Of a stretch of DNA of 56,921 nucleotides, positions 34,037 through 42,566 are shown in pieces. A model generated the notes under the pieces. That model was given only the letters and a program-made list of their open reading frames with translations, was not told the origin of the DNA and did not search any database. The DNA is from Clostridiales bacterium (GTDB taxonomy: Bacteria > Bacillota > Clostridia > Lachnospirales > WQUN01), in contig JAITSQ010000034.1 in the NCBI GenBank assembly GCA_031287685.1, forward strand, positions 1-56,921, read 5' to 3'. Each line of letters opens with the position of its first letter. Position 1 is the stretch's first letter. The translations under genes were made by a program, and so were the position numbers.

Positions 34037-34098
34037 AGGGATTCGAACCCCCAAAGACGGTTTTGGAGACCGGCGTGATGCCATTTCACTATACCCCT
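34029..34098 (-). tRNA. tRNA-Trp (anticodon CCA)
   Basis: Read on the reverse strand, acceptor AGGGGTA pairs with TACCCCT, the D-arm is GTGA...TCAC, the anticodon loop is CTCCAAA (CCA, Trp), and the T-arm is GGGGG-TTCGAAT-CCCTC. The outermost anticodon-stem pair is a C-U mismatch. The variable loop is short and the 3' CCA is not encoded. It overlaps the stop of the convergent M23 frame by eight bases. Confidence 0.92.
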
Positions 34099-34183
34099 AT
34101 CGCTTGCGCGGCGGTTATGCTATAATATTCTAACAGACTTGCGCCGGAGTGTCAAGTTAAATTTAAGGGGAGGGGATAGAATT

Positions 34184-35083
34184 ATGAACCAGCTTATCGA
34201 GTGCGTGCCGAATTTCAGCGAGGGAAGGGACGGGCGCGTGGCGGACGCTCTGGCGGAGCAGGCCGGGCGCGTGCCGGGTTTGCTCCTGCTTGACGCTACC
34301 GCGGACGCGCACCACAACCGGAGCGTGCTGACCCTCGCCGGGGACGAAAGAGCCGTGGCGGAGGCGGCGTTTTTGCTGTGCCGCCGGGCCGCCGAGCTTA
34401 TTGATTTAAGAAAGCATACAGGGGAGCACCCGCGTATGGGCGCGTGCGACGTGATTCCGTTCGTGCCGCTGTCCGGCGCGGCTATGGAGGACTGCGCCGA
34501 CATAGCCAGGAGCGTCGGCCAAAGGATATGGGAGGAGCTTAAAATCCCCGTTTATCTTTACGAGCGCGCCGCCGCCGGGCCGGAGCGGGCTAACCTTGCG
34601 GACATTCGGCGGGGCGGCTTCGAGGGTTTGGCCGAGAAAATGCGCCTGCCGGAAGGGAAACCGGATTTCGGAGACGCGCCGCACCCGAGCGCGGGAGCCG
34701 TGGCCGTCGGCGCGCGCGCGCCGCTTATCGCTTTTAACGTCAACCTGGACACGAGGGACGTGTCCGTCGCGGAGAAAATCGCGAAAATTATCCGCGCCTC
34801 CGGCGGAGGCTGGGCGGGCTGCAAGGCGATAGGCGTCCGGCTCGGCGATAAAGTTCAGGTTTCGATGAATATTACGGATTATGAAAAAACGCCGCTTTAC
34901 CGCGTTTTTGAGACAATCCGCTTCGAGGCCGCGCGGTACGGCGCGGCCGTCCTGGAAAGCGAGGTTGTGGGCCTGCTTCCCGCGAAGGCTCTGGCGGACT
35001 CGGCGGCGTATTATATGCGGACGGCGGGCTATGAGTTCGGAAAAACGATAGAAGGCTCCTTATCGCGATTTTCAAAATCGTAG
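34184..35083 (+). CDS. ftcD: Glutamate formimidoyltransferase
   Basis: This enzyme transfers the formimino group from formiminoglutamate to tetrahydrofolate, linking histidine degradation to one-carbon metabolism. The 299-residue product matches the monofunctional transferase: IECVPNFSEGRD at the start, ADAHHNRSVLTLAGD, HTGEHPRMGACDVIPFVP with the catalytic His region, and FNVNLDTRDVSVAEKIA. The cyclodeaminase half is not fused or adjacent. ATG 34184 is preceded by AAGGGGAGGGG. The last residues LSRFSKS and the TAG stop are encoded by the end of a repeat element. Confidence 0.92.
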   Translation: MNQLIECVPNFSEGRDGRVADALAEQAGRVPGLLLLDATADAHHNRSVLTLAGDERAVAEAAFLLCRRAAELIDLRKHTGEHPRMGACDVIPFVPLSGAAMEDCADIARSVGQRIWEELKIPVYLYERAAAGPERANLADIRRGGFEGLAEKMRLPEGKPDFGDAPHPSAGAVAVGARAPLIAFNVNLDTRDVSVAEKIAKIIRASGGGWAGCKAIGVRLGDKVQVSMNITDYEKTPLYRVFETIRFEAARYGAAVLESEVVGLLPAKALADSAAYYMRTAGYEFGKTIEGSLSRFSKS

Positions 35084-35570
35084 ACTGCCGGCGTTGCTCG
35101 GTGTTTTTTCGGGCCTCCCCGCGTTTGCGTTCGCTATTTTGGCTCCGCCAAAAAGCTGTTGCAAACGCTCGTGACCCTCTCGCAAGCTTCGCTTGCTGGC
35201 CCTTCGACGCAGGTTTTGTGCTTGAGGCCGCACAAAACCTAAACGCGTCTCCGGGTTAAAAACCCTCCGGCACAGTGTTCGCGCCTCCCCACATTTGCTC
35301 GGCGTTTTTTGGCGCTTGGTGCCGCGCCAAAAAGCCACCTTCTTGCTCTCGCTATTTTCGCTTTGCGAAAAAGCCGCCGCAAATGCTCGCGCCCGCAAAA
35401 AACCTAAACGCGTCTCCGGGTTAAACCCGGGCGGGCAAGAAGGGGGCTTTGGATTGTCTGAATCTTTTTAGACAATCCAAAACACCGAGCAAGTTGGCCT
35501 GCCGAAAAAGCCGCCTTCTCGCCGCTGATTTTCCGCTCCGCGCCAGTCAACGTTTTGTAAAATTGCTGTA
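35059..35570. repeat. Large composite palindromic repeat block
   Basis: This 510-base block joins several modules. CGATTTTCAAAATCG (35066-35080) opens it. 35117-35175 is an inverted copy of 13717-13776, and 35175-35264 is a direct copy of 40823-40912. A reversed modular unit GGCGTTTTTTGGCGC...GCGCCAAAAAGCC lies near 35307-35340. A forward unit GAAGGGGGCTTTGGATTG...CAATCCAAAACACC lies at 35439-35487. The end 35547-35570 has the GTTTTGTAAAATTGC terminal sequence. It spans from inside ftcD to inside comEC. No gene is seen in 35084-35546. Confidence 0.8.
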
Positions 35571-37121
35571 TTCCCCGGTTTCCTCAAGCCAACCGACCGC
35601 GCCCTCCGCCCTTAGCCCCGCGAACCACCGGCAGAGCGCCGCCCACATCGCGTAATACGCAGCGATTACGTAAACAGGCCAATATCCCCTGTAAACAAGC
35701 GCGAAAGGCAGACGGGAGACGAGCCGGAGAGCGTTTTCGTAGAGCGCGAGCAGGGCGTTCGCGCCGGCCGCGAACGGCACGGCCAGCGCCGGCGAGAACA
35801 GCCCCAGGACGCCCATAAGCGCCCCGCAGATGATTGTCGCGGCAAATGTGGGCGAAAGCAGGACGTTCACCGGCACGGAATAAAGCGGAAGGTACGGCAG
35901 GGCTTCGCCGCCGATGGGCAAGGTGGCCCAGAACGCGGCGAAAGCCGCCCCCGCGGAGACGCGAAGCCCCTTCGGCAGGCTCCGCCGGGCCGCCCGCGCC
36001 GCGCAGAAAGCAAGCGCGTCCTCAATAGGGCCGGTCATAAGTATCAGGCCGAGGACGGCCGAAAAAGACAGTAAAAAGCCTAAGTCCCACAAGGAATAAG
36101 GCCGGGCGGCCAGCAAAATCAGCGCGGCCGCGGAGCAGGTCGTCAAGTGGTCGCGCTTCGCGCCGACGAGCGGCGCCAGGCCAGTCACGCCGAAAAAGAC
36201 GACCGCGCGGGCGCAGCTTTTCTGAAATCCGGTGAAAACCCAATACGACAGCAGGAACGCTATTGTCGCGGCGTAAACCACGGCTTTTACGCGCTTCGCC
36301 CGTTTGGACTTTTCGGGCGGCTTTCCGAAGGCCGCGCTCAGAACCGCCGTCAGGAGCCAGTTCGCCGCGAACGCCATTATTGTCACGTGCAGGCCGGAAA
36401 CAGCCAGAACGTGGTAAATTCCGCCGGTCTTGTAAAGGTCGGCCAGGTAGCCGGGCAAATCGGCGCGGTCGCCCAGGAGCATGGCCTTGAGCGCGGCGGC
36501 GCGGTCCGGCGGGAGCAGGCTGTCGTAAAGAGAGGAGACGCGGCCGCGAAGCTCCGCCATAGACGAGAACAAGCCGCCTTTGTGAGATACAAAGTATATA
36601 GTTTTACAATTCATTTTGTAACGCATACCGCGCGAGCCGTAATAAATTTTTTCGTTGAAGCCGAACGCCTCTGAGGGCGGCGCGAGTTCCGAAACCTGCC
36701 CGCGCGCGGTAAGCTCGTCCCCGATTCGGACTTTGAAGCGCGGCCGGGCGCGGACAAGCAGCTTGCCGTGGTCCGTCCGCATAAGGAGCAGCTTCCGGCC
36801 GAAGGAGTCCTCTGACAAGTCGCGAACCACGCCTGAAAAAGAGACGGGCTGTCCGGTTTTCGCGGCTTCCGCCAAGGGTCCGGAGGGGTTTTCCCAAGCG
36901 CGGGTATCGCAAAAGCCCAGAACGGCCGCCAAAGCGTAGATTAGAAAAAACGCGGCGAAGCCTTTTCCGCGAAGCCCGCTCGAAAAACAGCCGGCCAGGT
37001 TGAAAACGAGCGCCGCGAAAGCGAAAAACAGCGCGGCGCCGGGCGGCGCGGCCCCGGTAACGACTCCGAAAACAAAGAAAACCGTAAACGTGAAAACGAC
37101 GCGGGTTGAGTGAAATTTCAA
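35547..37121 (-). CDS. comEC: ComEC/Rec2-type DNA uptake channel, without metallo-beta-lactamase domain
   Basis: ComEC forms the inner-membrane channel for single-stranded DNA in natural transformation. The 524-residue product has an N-terminal pair of membrane segments, an OB-like region (VSFSGVVRDLSEDSFGRKLLLM), and then the competence core LLGDRADLPGYLADLYKTGGIYHVLAVSGLHVTIMA. Many membrane segments with YWVFTGFQKSCARAVVFF follow. The C-terminal nuclease-like metallo-beta-lactamase domain found in many homologues is missing. The last residues YSNFTKR and the stop come from a repeat end. TTG 37121 is preceded by GGGAGAAAA; a promoter TTGAGG-18-TATAAT lies at 37182-37153. It may be a short natural form or a truncation. 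Confidence 0.88.
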   Translation of the reverse strand: MKFHSTRVVFTFTVFFVFGVVTGAAPPGAALFFAFAALVFNLAGCFSSGLRGKGFAAFFLIYALAAVLGFCDTRAWENPSGPLAEAAKTGQPVSFSGVVRDLSEDSFGRKLLLMRTDHGKLLVRARPRFKVRIGDELTARGQVSELAPPSEAFGFNEKIYYGSRGMRYKMNCKTIYFVSHKGGLFSSMAELRGRVSSLYDSLLPPDRAAALKAMLLGDRADLPGYLADLYKTGGIYHVLAVSGLHVTIMAFAANWLLTAVLSAAFGKPPEKSKRAKRVKAVVYAATIAFLLSYWVFTGFQKSCARAVVFFGVTGLAPLVGAKRDHLTTCSAAALILLAARPYSLWDLGFLLSFSAVLGLILMTGPIEDALAFCAARAARRSLPKGLRVSAGAAFAAFWATLPIGGEALPYLPLYSVPVNVLLSPTFAATIICGALMGVLGLFSPALAVPFAAGANALLALYENALRLVSRLPFALVYRGYWPVYVIAAYYAMWAALCRWFAGLRAEGAVGWLEETGEYSNFTKR

Positions 37122-37204
37122 CGCTTTTCTCCCGGCAAAATGGATTTTTATAATTATACCATATATTTCCCGCCGGCCTCAACAAAGTTCAAATGTTTTT
37201 CCAG

Positions 37205-39715
37205 TTACCGCTTATGAAACGTAATCAGAGCGCCCTCCGAACGCGCCTCGACCGTATCGCCCTCCGTAATCTCGCCTTTCAGCGCCATTTCCGCCAGAGC
37301 GTCCTCGATTTTCGTTTGTATGGCCCGGCGGAGCGGCCGCGCGCCGAAGGAAGCGTCGAAGTCATTGGCGCAAATCAAGTCCGTCACCTCGTCGGTTACG
37401 TTCACGGTTATGTTCATAGCCGCTTTTATCCGCCCGGTCATCTCGTCGGTCATTATAGATATGATTTGCTTTACGTGCTCCCTTGAGAGGGCGTGGAACA
37501 CGATTATATCGTCAATCCGGTTTATGAATTCCGGGCGGAAAACGTGCTTCACCTCTTCCATAACGGCTTTTTTCATATCGTCGTAGTTGCGGCTTTCGTC
37601 GGCGGAGCCGGTGAAGCCAAGCTTTTTGGGAGATATAATCCTTTGCGCGCCCGCGTTTGAAGTCATTATGATAACCGTGTTTTTAAAATCTATTCTGCGG
37701 CCCTGCGCGTCGGTTATGTGGCCGTCGTCCATCATCTGCAGGAGCAGGTTGAAAATGTCGGGATGCGCCTTTTCTATTTCGTCGAAAAGCACGACGGAAT
37801 AGGGCTTGCGCCGGATTTTCTCCGTCAGCTGGCCGCCCTCCTCAAAGCCGACGTATCCGGGGGGGGAGCCTATCAGCTTCGACAGGCTGTGCTTTTCCAT
37901 ATATTCGGACATATCCACGCGGATAATCATGTCGTCGCGCCCGAAAAGCGCGCCCGCCAGCGCCTTTGAAAGCTCCGTCTTGCCCACGCCGGTCGGCCCG
38001 AGGAACAGGAAAGAGCCTATGGGGCGCTTAGGGTTCTTGAAGCCCACGCGCCCGCGCCGGATGGCCCGCGCTACGGAGGACACGGCCTCGTCCTGGCCTA
38101 TGACGCGCTCGTGCAGGATTCGCTCAAGATTTATGAGGCGCTCGCTCTCCTGCTGCCGGAGCTTTTTGACGGGTATGCCCGTCCAAATGGCGGCGGCCTC
38201 CGCGACGGAATCCTCGTCAACTATGTGCGTTGAGGAAGCCGCGCTGCTGGTCCATTCGGCTTTAGCCGTTTTCAGCTCCTCCGTGAGCTGCTTGTGGAGT
38301 TTGTTGATACGCGCCGCTTCCTCGTAGGCCTGGGTTTTGACGGCTTCCTCCTTTTCCTGGTCGAGCCGCTTCAGCTCGTCTTCAAGTTTTTTTACGCAGT
38401 CCGGCGCTGTGTGAGTCAGCAGGCGCACTTTCGACGCGGCCTCGTCGAGCAGGTCCACGGCCTTATCCGGCAGAAATCGGTCGTTTATATACCGCGCGGA
38501 GAGCTTAACGGCCGCTTCGATGGCCTTGTCGGTGATTTTGACGTTATGGTGAGCCTCGTATTTGTCGCGCAGGCCGCGCAGCATCTCCGCGGCGGCCTCC
38601 TCGTCCGGCTCCCGCACCGTCACGGGCTGAAAGCGCCGCTCGAGGGCCGCGTCTTTTTCGATATATTTGCGGTATTCGGAGAGCGTCGTGGCCCCCACGA
38701 CCTGCATTTCCCCGCGCGCCAGGGAGGGCTTCAGGATATTCGACGCGTCGAGGGAACCCTCCGCGCCGCCCGCGCCGATAATCGTGTGAAGCTCGTCAAT
38801 AAAGAGGATAACCGCTCCGTTTGAGTTTTTGACCTCCGCGACGACTTTTTTAATGCGTTCCTCAAACTCCCCGCGGTATTTCGTCCCCGCGACCAAGAGC
38901 GAGAGGTCAAGCGCTATGACGCGCTTGTTTTTAAGTATTTCGGGCACGTCCCCCTCGGCTATTTTTGCGGCCAGGCCCTCCACTATGGCGGTTTTGCCCA
39001 CGCCGGGGTCTCCGACAAGGCAGGGGTTGTTTTTTGTCCGGCGGCAGAGGATTTGTATTATGCGGGCGATTTCCTCGTCCCGCCCGGTTATCGGGTCAAA
39101 TTTGCCCTCCGCCGCCATTCGCGTAAAGTCCCGCCCGAAATTCTGCAGAGTGGGGAACGCGCCGGAGGTCTTATCGTAATTATTTTTTTTATTATGGGAA
39201 TGAGAGAAAGGCGCGCCCGCCGCCAGACCAAAAGGCGGAGGGGGGCTTTGCGGGGCTTGACCGCCGCCGCTTCCGCCGGACGCGTCCCCGAGCATTTCCA
39301 TCATATCGCTGTAGAGCTTGCCTATGGACACGCCAAGGCTAGCCAGAATACTGACGGCGACGCTCTCCCCGTCTCGGATTATGCCAAGGAGCAGGTGCTC
39401 CGTGCCGATATAGCCGCTGCCCATTTTCAGCGCTTCCTGATAGCTAAGCTCCAAAACGCGTTTGGTGCGCGGCGTATAGTCCAGAATCTGGGGGGAGCCG
39501 CCGCCGTCTCCCGAAATAAGCTCCGCCAGGCGCTCACGGATGTTGTTTTCGTAAACGCCGGAAAGGGACAGCGCCTTGGCCGCCACGCAGTCCGACACGA
39601 GCGCGAGCCCCAGCAGCAGGTGCTCCGTGCCGATATAGTCGTGCCCGAAGCGCAGGGCTTCGTTCTGCGCGCCGGAAAGCGCCTGGCGGGCGCGTTCGGT
39701 AAATTTAGCGTTCAT
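37205..39715 (-). CDS. clpC: Clp protease ATP-binding subunit ClpC
   Basis: ClpC is the AAA+ unfoldase that feeds proteins, including McsB-phosphoarginine-tagged ones, to ClpP. The 836-residue product has the two-repeat Clp N-domain (residues 1-140), an AAA-1 module with GDPGVGKT and a middle domain containing a UVR-like [18 protein letters not shown]-2 follows with [16 protein letters not shown] and [13 protein letters not shown]. It ends with the short D2 small domain. ATG 39715 is preceded by AAGGAGGA. It is the last gene of mcsA-mcsB-clpC; neither ctsR nor radA flanks it. Confidence 0.96.
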   Translation of the reverse strand: MNAKFTERARQALSGAQNEALRFGHDYIGTEHLLLGLALVSDCVAAKALSLSGVYENNIRERLAELISGDGGGSPQILDYTPRTKRVLELSYQEALKMGSGYIGTEHLLLGIIRDGESVAVSILASLGVSIGKLYSDMMEMLGDASGGSGGGQAPQSPPPPFGLAAGAPFSHSHNKKNNYDKTSGAFPTLQNFGRDFTRMAAEGKFDPITGRDEEIARIIQILCRRTKNNPCLVGDPGVGKTAIVEGLAAKIAEGDVPEILKNKRVIALDLSLLVAGTKYRGEFEERIKKVVAEVKNSNGAVILFIDELHTIIGAGGAEGSLDASNILKPSLARGEMQVVGATTLSEYRKYIEKDAALERRFQPVTVREPDEEAAAEMLRGLRDKYEAHHNVKITDKAIEAAVKLSARYINDRFLPDKAVDLLDEAASKVRLLTHTAPDCVKKLEDELKRLDQEKEEAVKTQAYEEAARINKLHKQLTEELKTAKAEWTSSAASSTHIVDEDSVAEAAAIWTGIPVKKLRQQESERLINLERILHERVIGQDEAVSSVARAIRRGRVGFKNPKRPIGSFLFLGPTGVGKTELSKALAGALFGRDDMIIRVDMSEYMEKHSLSKLIGSPPGYVGFEEGGQLTEKIRRKPYSVVLFDEIEKAHPDIFNLLLQMMDDGHITDAQGRRIDFKNTVIIMTSNAGAQRIISPKKLGFTGSADESRNYDDMKKAVMEEVKHVFRPEFINRIDDIIVFHALSREHVKQIISIMTDEMTGRIKAAMNITVNVTDEVTDLICANDFDASFGARPLRRAIQTKIEDALAEMALKGEITEGDTVEARSEGALITFHKR

Positions 39716-39729
39716 ATGAGTCCTCCTTC

Positions 39730-40761
39730 TTATATTGAGAAACTGTTTCTTATGAACTCCGCGCGCAGGGCGTCGGCCTCCGCCTCCCGCAAGGAGCGGC
39801 CGCAGTTATGCTGCATAAGCGCGTTCTGGATATTCATCATTATGGCGTAAATATTGTTTTTCGGGCGCTTTTCTTTAAGCGCGCCGGAAACGTAGCCGAA
39901 GCGCACTTCCGAAAGCAGCGCCACCGCTTCCTTGAGGCTGATTTTGCGGCAGTGGGTCAGAATACCGTAGGCGCGGTAAACCTTGTCGGCGGTTTCTATA
40001 TTAGTGACGGCTTTCTGGGCGATGGCGCGCTCTTTTTCGATGATTTGCGCGGTCACGGTGTTCAGCGCGAGTATTATATCCTCCTCGGACTTGCCGATGG
40101 TCACTTGATTGGAAATCTGGTAAATACTGCCCATAGGCTCCGTACCCTCGCCGTAAATGCCGCGTATGGTCATACCGAGCTTGCCGACGGCCTGGGCCAC
40201 GCTGCCGATTTCCCCGACGAACTCAAGCATAGGCAGGTGCGCCATATACGACGCCCGCAGGCCCGTGCCGGTGTTTGTCGGGCAGGAGGTCAGGAAGCCG
40301 AAATCTTTGTCGAAAGCGTAGTCGATGCTTTCCTCTATGAGGTCGTCGAGCCGGCTTATCCGCTCCCAGGCCTTTTCCATATTATTCCCAGGAAAGATGG
40401 CTTGCAGACGCAGGTGGTCCTCCTCGTTGACCATAACGCTGAGCTGCTCGTCTAGCGTCAGAAAGAGGCCCTTTGGCCCGCGCCGCTTGAAAAATTCGGG
40501 GCTTATGGCGTGTTTGTTGACATAGGAATATTTTTCGATGTCCTTTTTTTCGTCAATATTGATTTTTATAAAGTTATTCCAGAAATCCTCCCCGCCGCGC
40601 ATAAGGGCGTTTTCCGCTTCAGTTATGACGGACTGGGCGGTCTGGTCCGTCTGCATAAGCGTAAAAGGATATTTCCGCAGGTTGCGGGCCAAACGCACGC
40701 GGCTTGACATATAGATTCCCGAGTCGTCGATTTCGTCGTACCATTTTCTGGCGTTGTTCAT
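39730..40761 (-). CDS. mcsB: Protein arginine kinase McsB
   Basis: McsB phosphorylates arginine residues on damaged or regulatory proteins, marking them for ClpCP. The 343-residue product belongs to the ATP:guanido phosphotransferases. [10 protein letters not shown] lies near residue 18, the catalytic Cys in [14 protein letters not shown], and [18 protein letters not shown] near 220. ATG 40761 ([10 protein letters not shown]) is preceded by AAGGAG at spacing nine; upstream in-frame starts fall in the leader next to the repeat. It is separated from mcsA by an inverted-repeat element and from clpC by 14 bases. Confidence 0.94.
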   Translation of the reverse strand: MNNARKWYDEIDDSGIYMSSRVRLARNLRKYPFTLMQTDQTAQSVITEAENALMRGGEDFWNNFIKINIDEKKDIEKYSYVNKHAISPEFFKRRGPKGLFLTLDEQLSVMVNEEDHLRLQAIFPGNNMEKAWERISRLDDLIEESIDYAFDKDFGFLTSCPTNTGTGLRASYMAHLPMLEFVGEIGSVAQAVGKLGMTIRGIYGEGTEPMGSIYQISNQVTIGKSEEDIILALNTVTAQIIEKERAIAQKAVTNIETADKVYRAYGILTHCRKISLKEAVALLSEVRFGYVSGALKEKRPKNNIYAIMMNIQNALMQHNCGRSLREAEADALRAEFIRNSFSI

Positions 40762-40790
40762 AACTCTGCGCTCCTTCATTAATATTCGCC

Positions 40791-40982
40791 ATAGCAATTT
40801 CGTTTGATATTGGCGCTAATAGCCCTCTCGCAAGCTTCGCTTGCCGGCCCTCCGACGCAAGTTTCGCGCCTAAAGCCGCGCAAAACCTAAACGCGTCTCC
40901 GGGTTAAAAACCGGGCGGCCGTGTCTGCCGCCCGAAAAAGCCGCCTTCTTGAACAACGCCAATCAAATATGGAATTGCTCTA
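40791..40982. repeat. Inverted-repeat element inserted between mcsA and mcsB
   Basis: Ends AGCAATTTCGTTTGATATTG (from 40793) and CCAATCAAATATGGAATTGC (to 40978) are inverted copies with a few changes. 40823-40912 is a 90-base direct copy of 35175-35264. The rest ends with a CGGGCGG...CCGCCCGAAAAAGCCGCC hairpin and CCTTCTTG arm. The element starts immediately after the mcsA stop codon (reverse strand), so the operon is interrupted but both genes are intact. Confidence 0.85.
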
Positions 40983-41480
40983 GTCGCCTAATTTTTTTAT
41001 TTCGTCGCGCAGGCGGGCGGCTTCTTCAAACTCCTCCCGCTCGACGGCTCGTTTAAGACGGAGCTTGAGCTTCTCGGCCTCTCGCACGGCAAGGGCGCTT
41101 TTCGCGCAGCGCGAAGGGAATTTCCCTTCGTGGATATTGCCGCCCTGAATGTTTTTTATGACCTGCGCAAGCTCGCTCCTGAAATGGCTGTAACACTTGG
41201 CGCAGCCGAGCTTGCCGGTTTTTTTGAAGCTCTCGAAGCGCAGACCGCATTCCCCGCAGGCAAGCCCGGCCAGCGCCTCCCGCCGGGGGGAGGCTGAATC
41301 GCCGGAGGGGGGCGCGCCGTATAAGGAGTTCAGAAACCCGTGCAGGAGGTTGTTGAAAGTAAGGGATATATTATTTTCCGAGGCGCAGTCGTTGCACAGG
41401 TATATGTCGGTTTTTTCGCCGTTCACCAGCTGAGTCAGGTGGACGGAGGCGGGCTGAAGGTTGCATTTTTCGCACAGCAT
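40980..41480 (-). CDS. mcsA: McsA, zinc-binding activator of McsB
   Basis: McsA stimulates the McsB arginine kinase and helps deliver clients to ClpC. The 166-residue product has two N-terminal Cys pairs (MLCEKC, LCNDC) and two central ones (CGEC, CAKC), fitting its treble zinc-finger pattern. A C-terminal UVR motif KRAVEREEFEEAARLRDEIKKL follows. ATG 41480 is preceded by AGAGGTGA. A promoter with TATAAT lies around 41530 on the reverse strand. I searched 41481-41657 for a CtsR heptad pair (GGTCAAA repeats) and saw none, and no ctsR gene precedes mcsA. Confidence 0.92.
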   Translation of the reverse strand: MLCEKCNLQPASVHLTQLVNGEKTDIYLCNDCASENNISLTFNNLLHGFLNSLYGAPPSGDSASPRREALAGLACGECGLRFESFKKTGKLGCAKCYSHFRSELAQVIKNIQGGNIHEGKFPSRCAKSALAVREAEKLKLRLKRAVEREEFEEAARLRDEIKKLGD

Positions 41481-41657
41481 TAAATCACCTCTTCGTTTTC
41501 GTCTGTATCCGTTTATAGTTAATGTTATTATAACACAAACGAAACAAAAATTGAAAGCTAAGCTTAAGATATATTAAAATAGGGATACACCCTTCCGGCT
41601 CCGTGAGCATAACTTATAATTATAACACGAAACACAAAATTTGTCAAGAGGTGCGAA

Positions 41658-41894
41658 ATGGAACAATTATCACAAAAGCCGTACAACGAGGGCTTTTCGG
41701 GCGGGACGGCCGCTTTTTCGGCGGCGCGCCATACGGAGCGCGCGGACCGACGCCCCGAGCGTCACGCGGGGTATGAGCTTGCGCGGGCGTATGTGCCGCT
41801 TCAGCAGGCGCGGGAATATTACTGCCCGGAGCGGTCGCTGGCCGAGGGGACCGTTTACCCGGAGCTTGCGCGCCCGTACGCGCCGGGGAATTAG
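41658..41894 (+). CDS. cotJA: Spore coat-associated protein CotJA
   Basis: CotJA is a small spore coat component made in the mother cell. The 78-residue product has a variable N-terminus and the family core ELARAYVPLQQAREYY with PERSLAEGTVYPELARPY. ATG 41658 follows AAGAGGTG. It is the first gene of cotJA-cotJB-cotJC, which in other spore-formers is driven by sigma-E. I could not pick out a convincing sigma-E promoter here. It is divergent from mcsA. Confidence 0.9.
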   Translation: MEQLSQKPYNEGFSGGTAAFSAARHTERADRRPERHAGYELARAYVPLQQAREYYCPERSLAEGTVYPELARPYAPGN

Positions 41895-41905
41895 GGGGTA
41901 TTCGT

Positions 41906-42196
41906 ATGGACAGACGGCAGGTGTTGTTGAAAAAACTGACAATTCTTGACTTTATGGCGACTGACATAGGGCTTTATCTTAACACGCACCCGGACGACTA
42001 CGCGTCCGTGCAAAAGTACAACGCGATTGTCGAGGAAGCCAAAGCGGCGCGGCGCGAGTATGAGGCGGCCGCGGGTCCGCTGACGTCTTGGCGGTGTCCC
42101 GTGAATAAAGAAATTTTCGAGGGGGACTGCTATTTCCCGTGGGAAAAGGAATTTAACTGCGGACTGACTGAAAAGCCGCCAAAGGAGGGCTTTTAA
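41906..42196 (+). CDS. cotJB: Spore coat protein CotJB
   Basis: CotJB is the second product of the coat operon and interacts with CotJC in known systems. The 96-residue product opens RRQVLLKKLTILDFMATDIGLYLNTHPDD, a strong CotJB signature, followed by YNAIVEEAKAARREYE, PLTSW and WPW-like DCYFPWEKEFNC. ATG 41906 is preceded by GGGGGTA. Its stop TAA shares a base with the ATG of cotJC, so translation is coupled. Confidence 0.93.
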   Translation: MDRRQVLLKKLTILDFMATDIGLYLNTHPDDYASVQKYNAIVEEAKAARREYEAAAGPLTSWRCPVNKEIFEGDCYFPWEKEFNCGLTEKPPKEGF

Positions 42197-42444
42197 TGTG
42201 GGTTTATGAGAAAAAGCTGGAGTATCCCGTGAAAATCAAGCGGTGCGACCCGAAGCTGGCTAAGGTGATTATTACGCAGTACGGAGGGCCGGACGGGGAA
42301 CTCGGCGCGGCGCTCCGCTACCTTTCGCAGCGGTTCACGATGATAACGCCGGAGGCCAAGGCCACGCTGAACGATATAGGCACCGAGGAATTAGAACCGA
42401 TAGGTTATCGATTAACAAAGGTTAAAACGCCTACGGGCTTTTAA
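42196..42444 (+). pseudogene. cotJC: 5' part of cotJC, interrupted by the mobile element
   Basis: CotJC is a manganese-catalase-like coat protein of about 190 residues. Here the frame has only 82. Residues 1-66 (MWVYEKKLEYPVKIKRCDPK to DIGTEEL) match the family closely. The family then continues AHLEMI, carrying metal ligands, whereas this frame reads EPIGYRLTKVKTPTGF and stops. Codon and base usage change at the same point. The simplest reading is that the integrative element beginning near 42391 entered cotJC, and the remaining two thirds lie beyond its right end, outside the window. The hybrid 82-residue product would lack most of the di-metal site. Confidence 0.85.
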
Positions 42445-42470
42445 CGGCACGACATAGCTGTACACTATGC

Positions 42471-42505
42471 AAGGCGGGGTTTATCCATTCCTCCCCCGCC
42501 TTTTT
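42471..42505 (+). terminator. Terminator at the left end of the element
   Basis: AAGGCGGGG (42471-42479) pairs with CCCCGCCTT (42494-42502) and runs into TTTTT. It would stop transcription entering from the cotJ operon before parA. Two more inverted repeats precede it: GTTAAAA/TTTTAAC (42421-42445) and CATAG/CTATG (42453-42469). Confidence 0.8.
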
Positions 42506-42561
42506 CGCGCCTATATATAAAGTAGGAAAGGAATGGAAAAATAAAAATCCGAAAGGAATGG
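42485..42561. promoter_or_regulatory. Iterated GGAATGG sites before parA
   Basis: GAAAGGAATGG occurs at 42526-42536 and again at 42551-42561, exactly 25 bases apart. An inverted CCATTCCT lies at 42485-42492 in the terminator loop. Iterated sites just before parA are often operators or centromere sites bound by ParA or ParB. The second copy also overlaps the ribosome-binding site. Confidence 0.45.
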
Positions 42562-42566
42562 TATCT

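Noticed and set aside
40791-40982. IS element between mcsA and mcsB
   Set aside because: It has inverted ends but no transposase frame, and is too short; it belongs to the non-coding repeat family.
40798-41657. CtsR operator upstream of mcsA
   Set aside because: I searched 41481-41657 for paired GGTCAAA-type heptads and found none.
42196-42444. cotJC as an intact short coat gene
   Set aside because: The family is about 190 residues with metal ligands after GTEE(F/L); the last 16 residues here match nothing in it.
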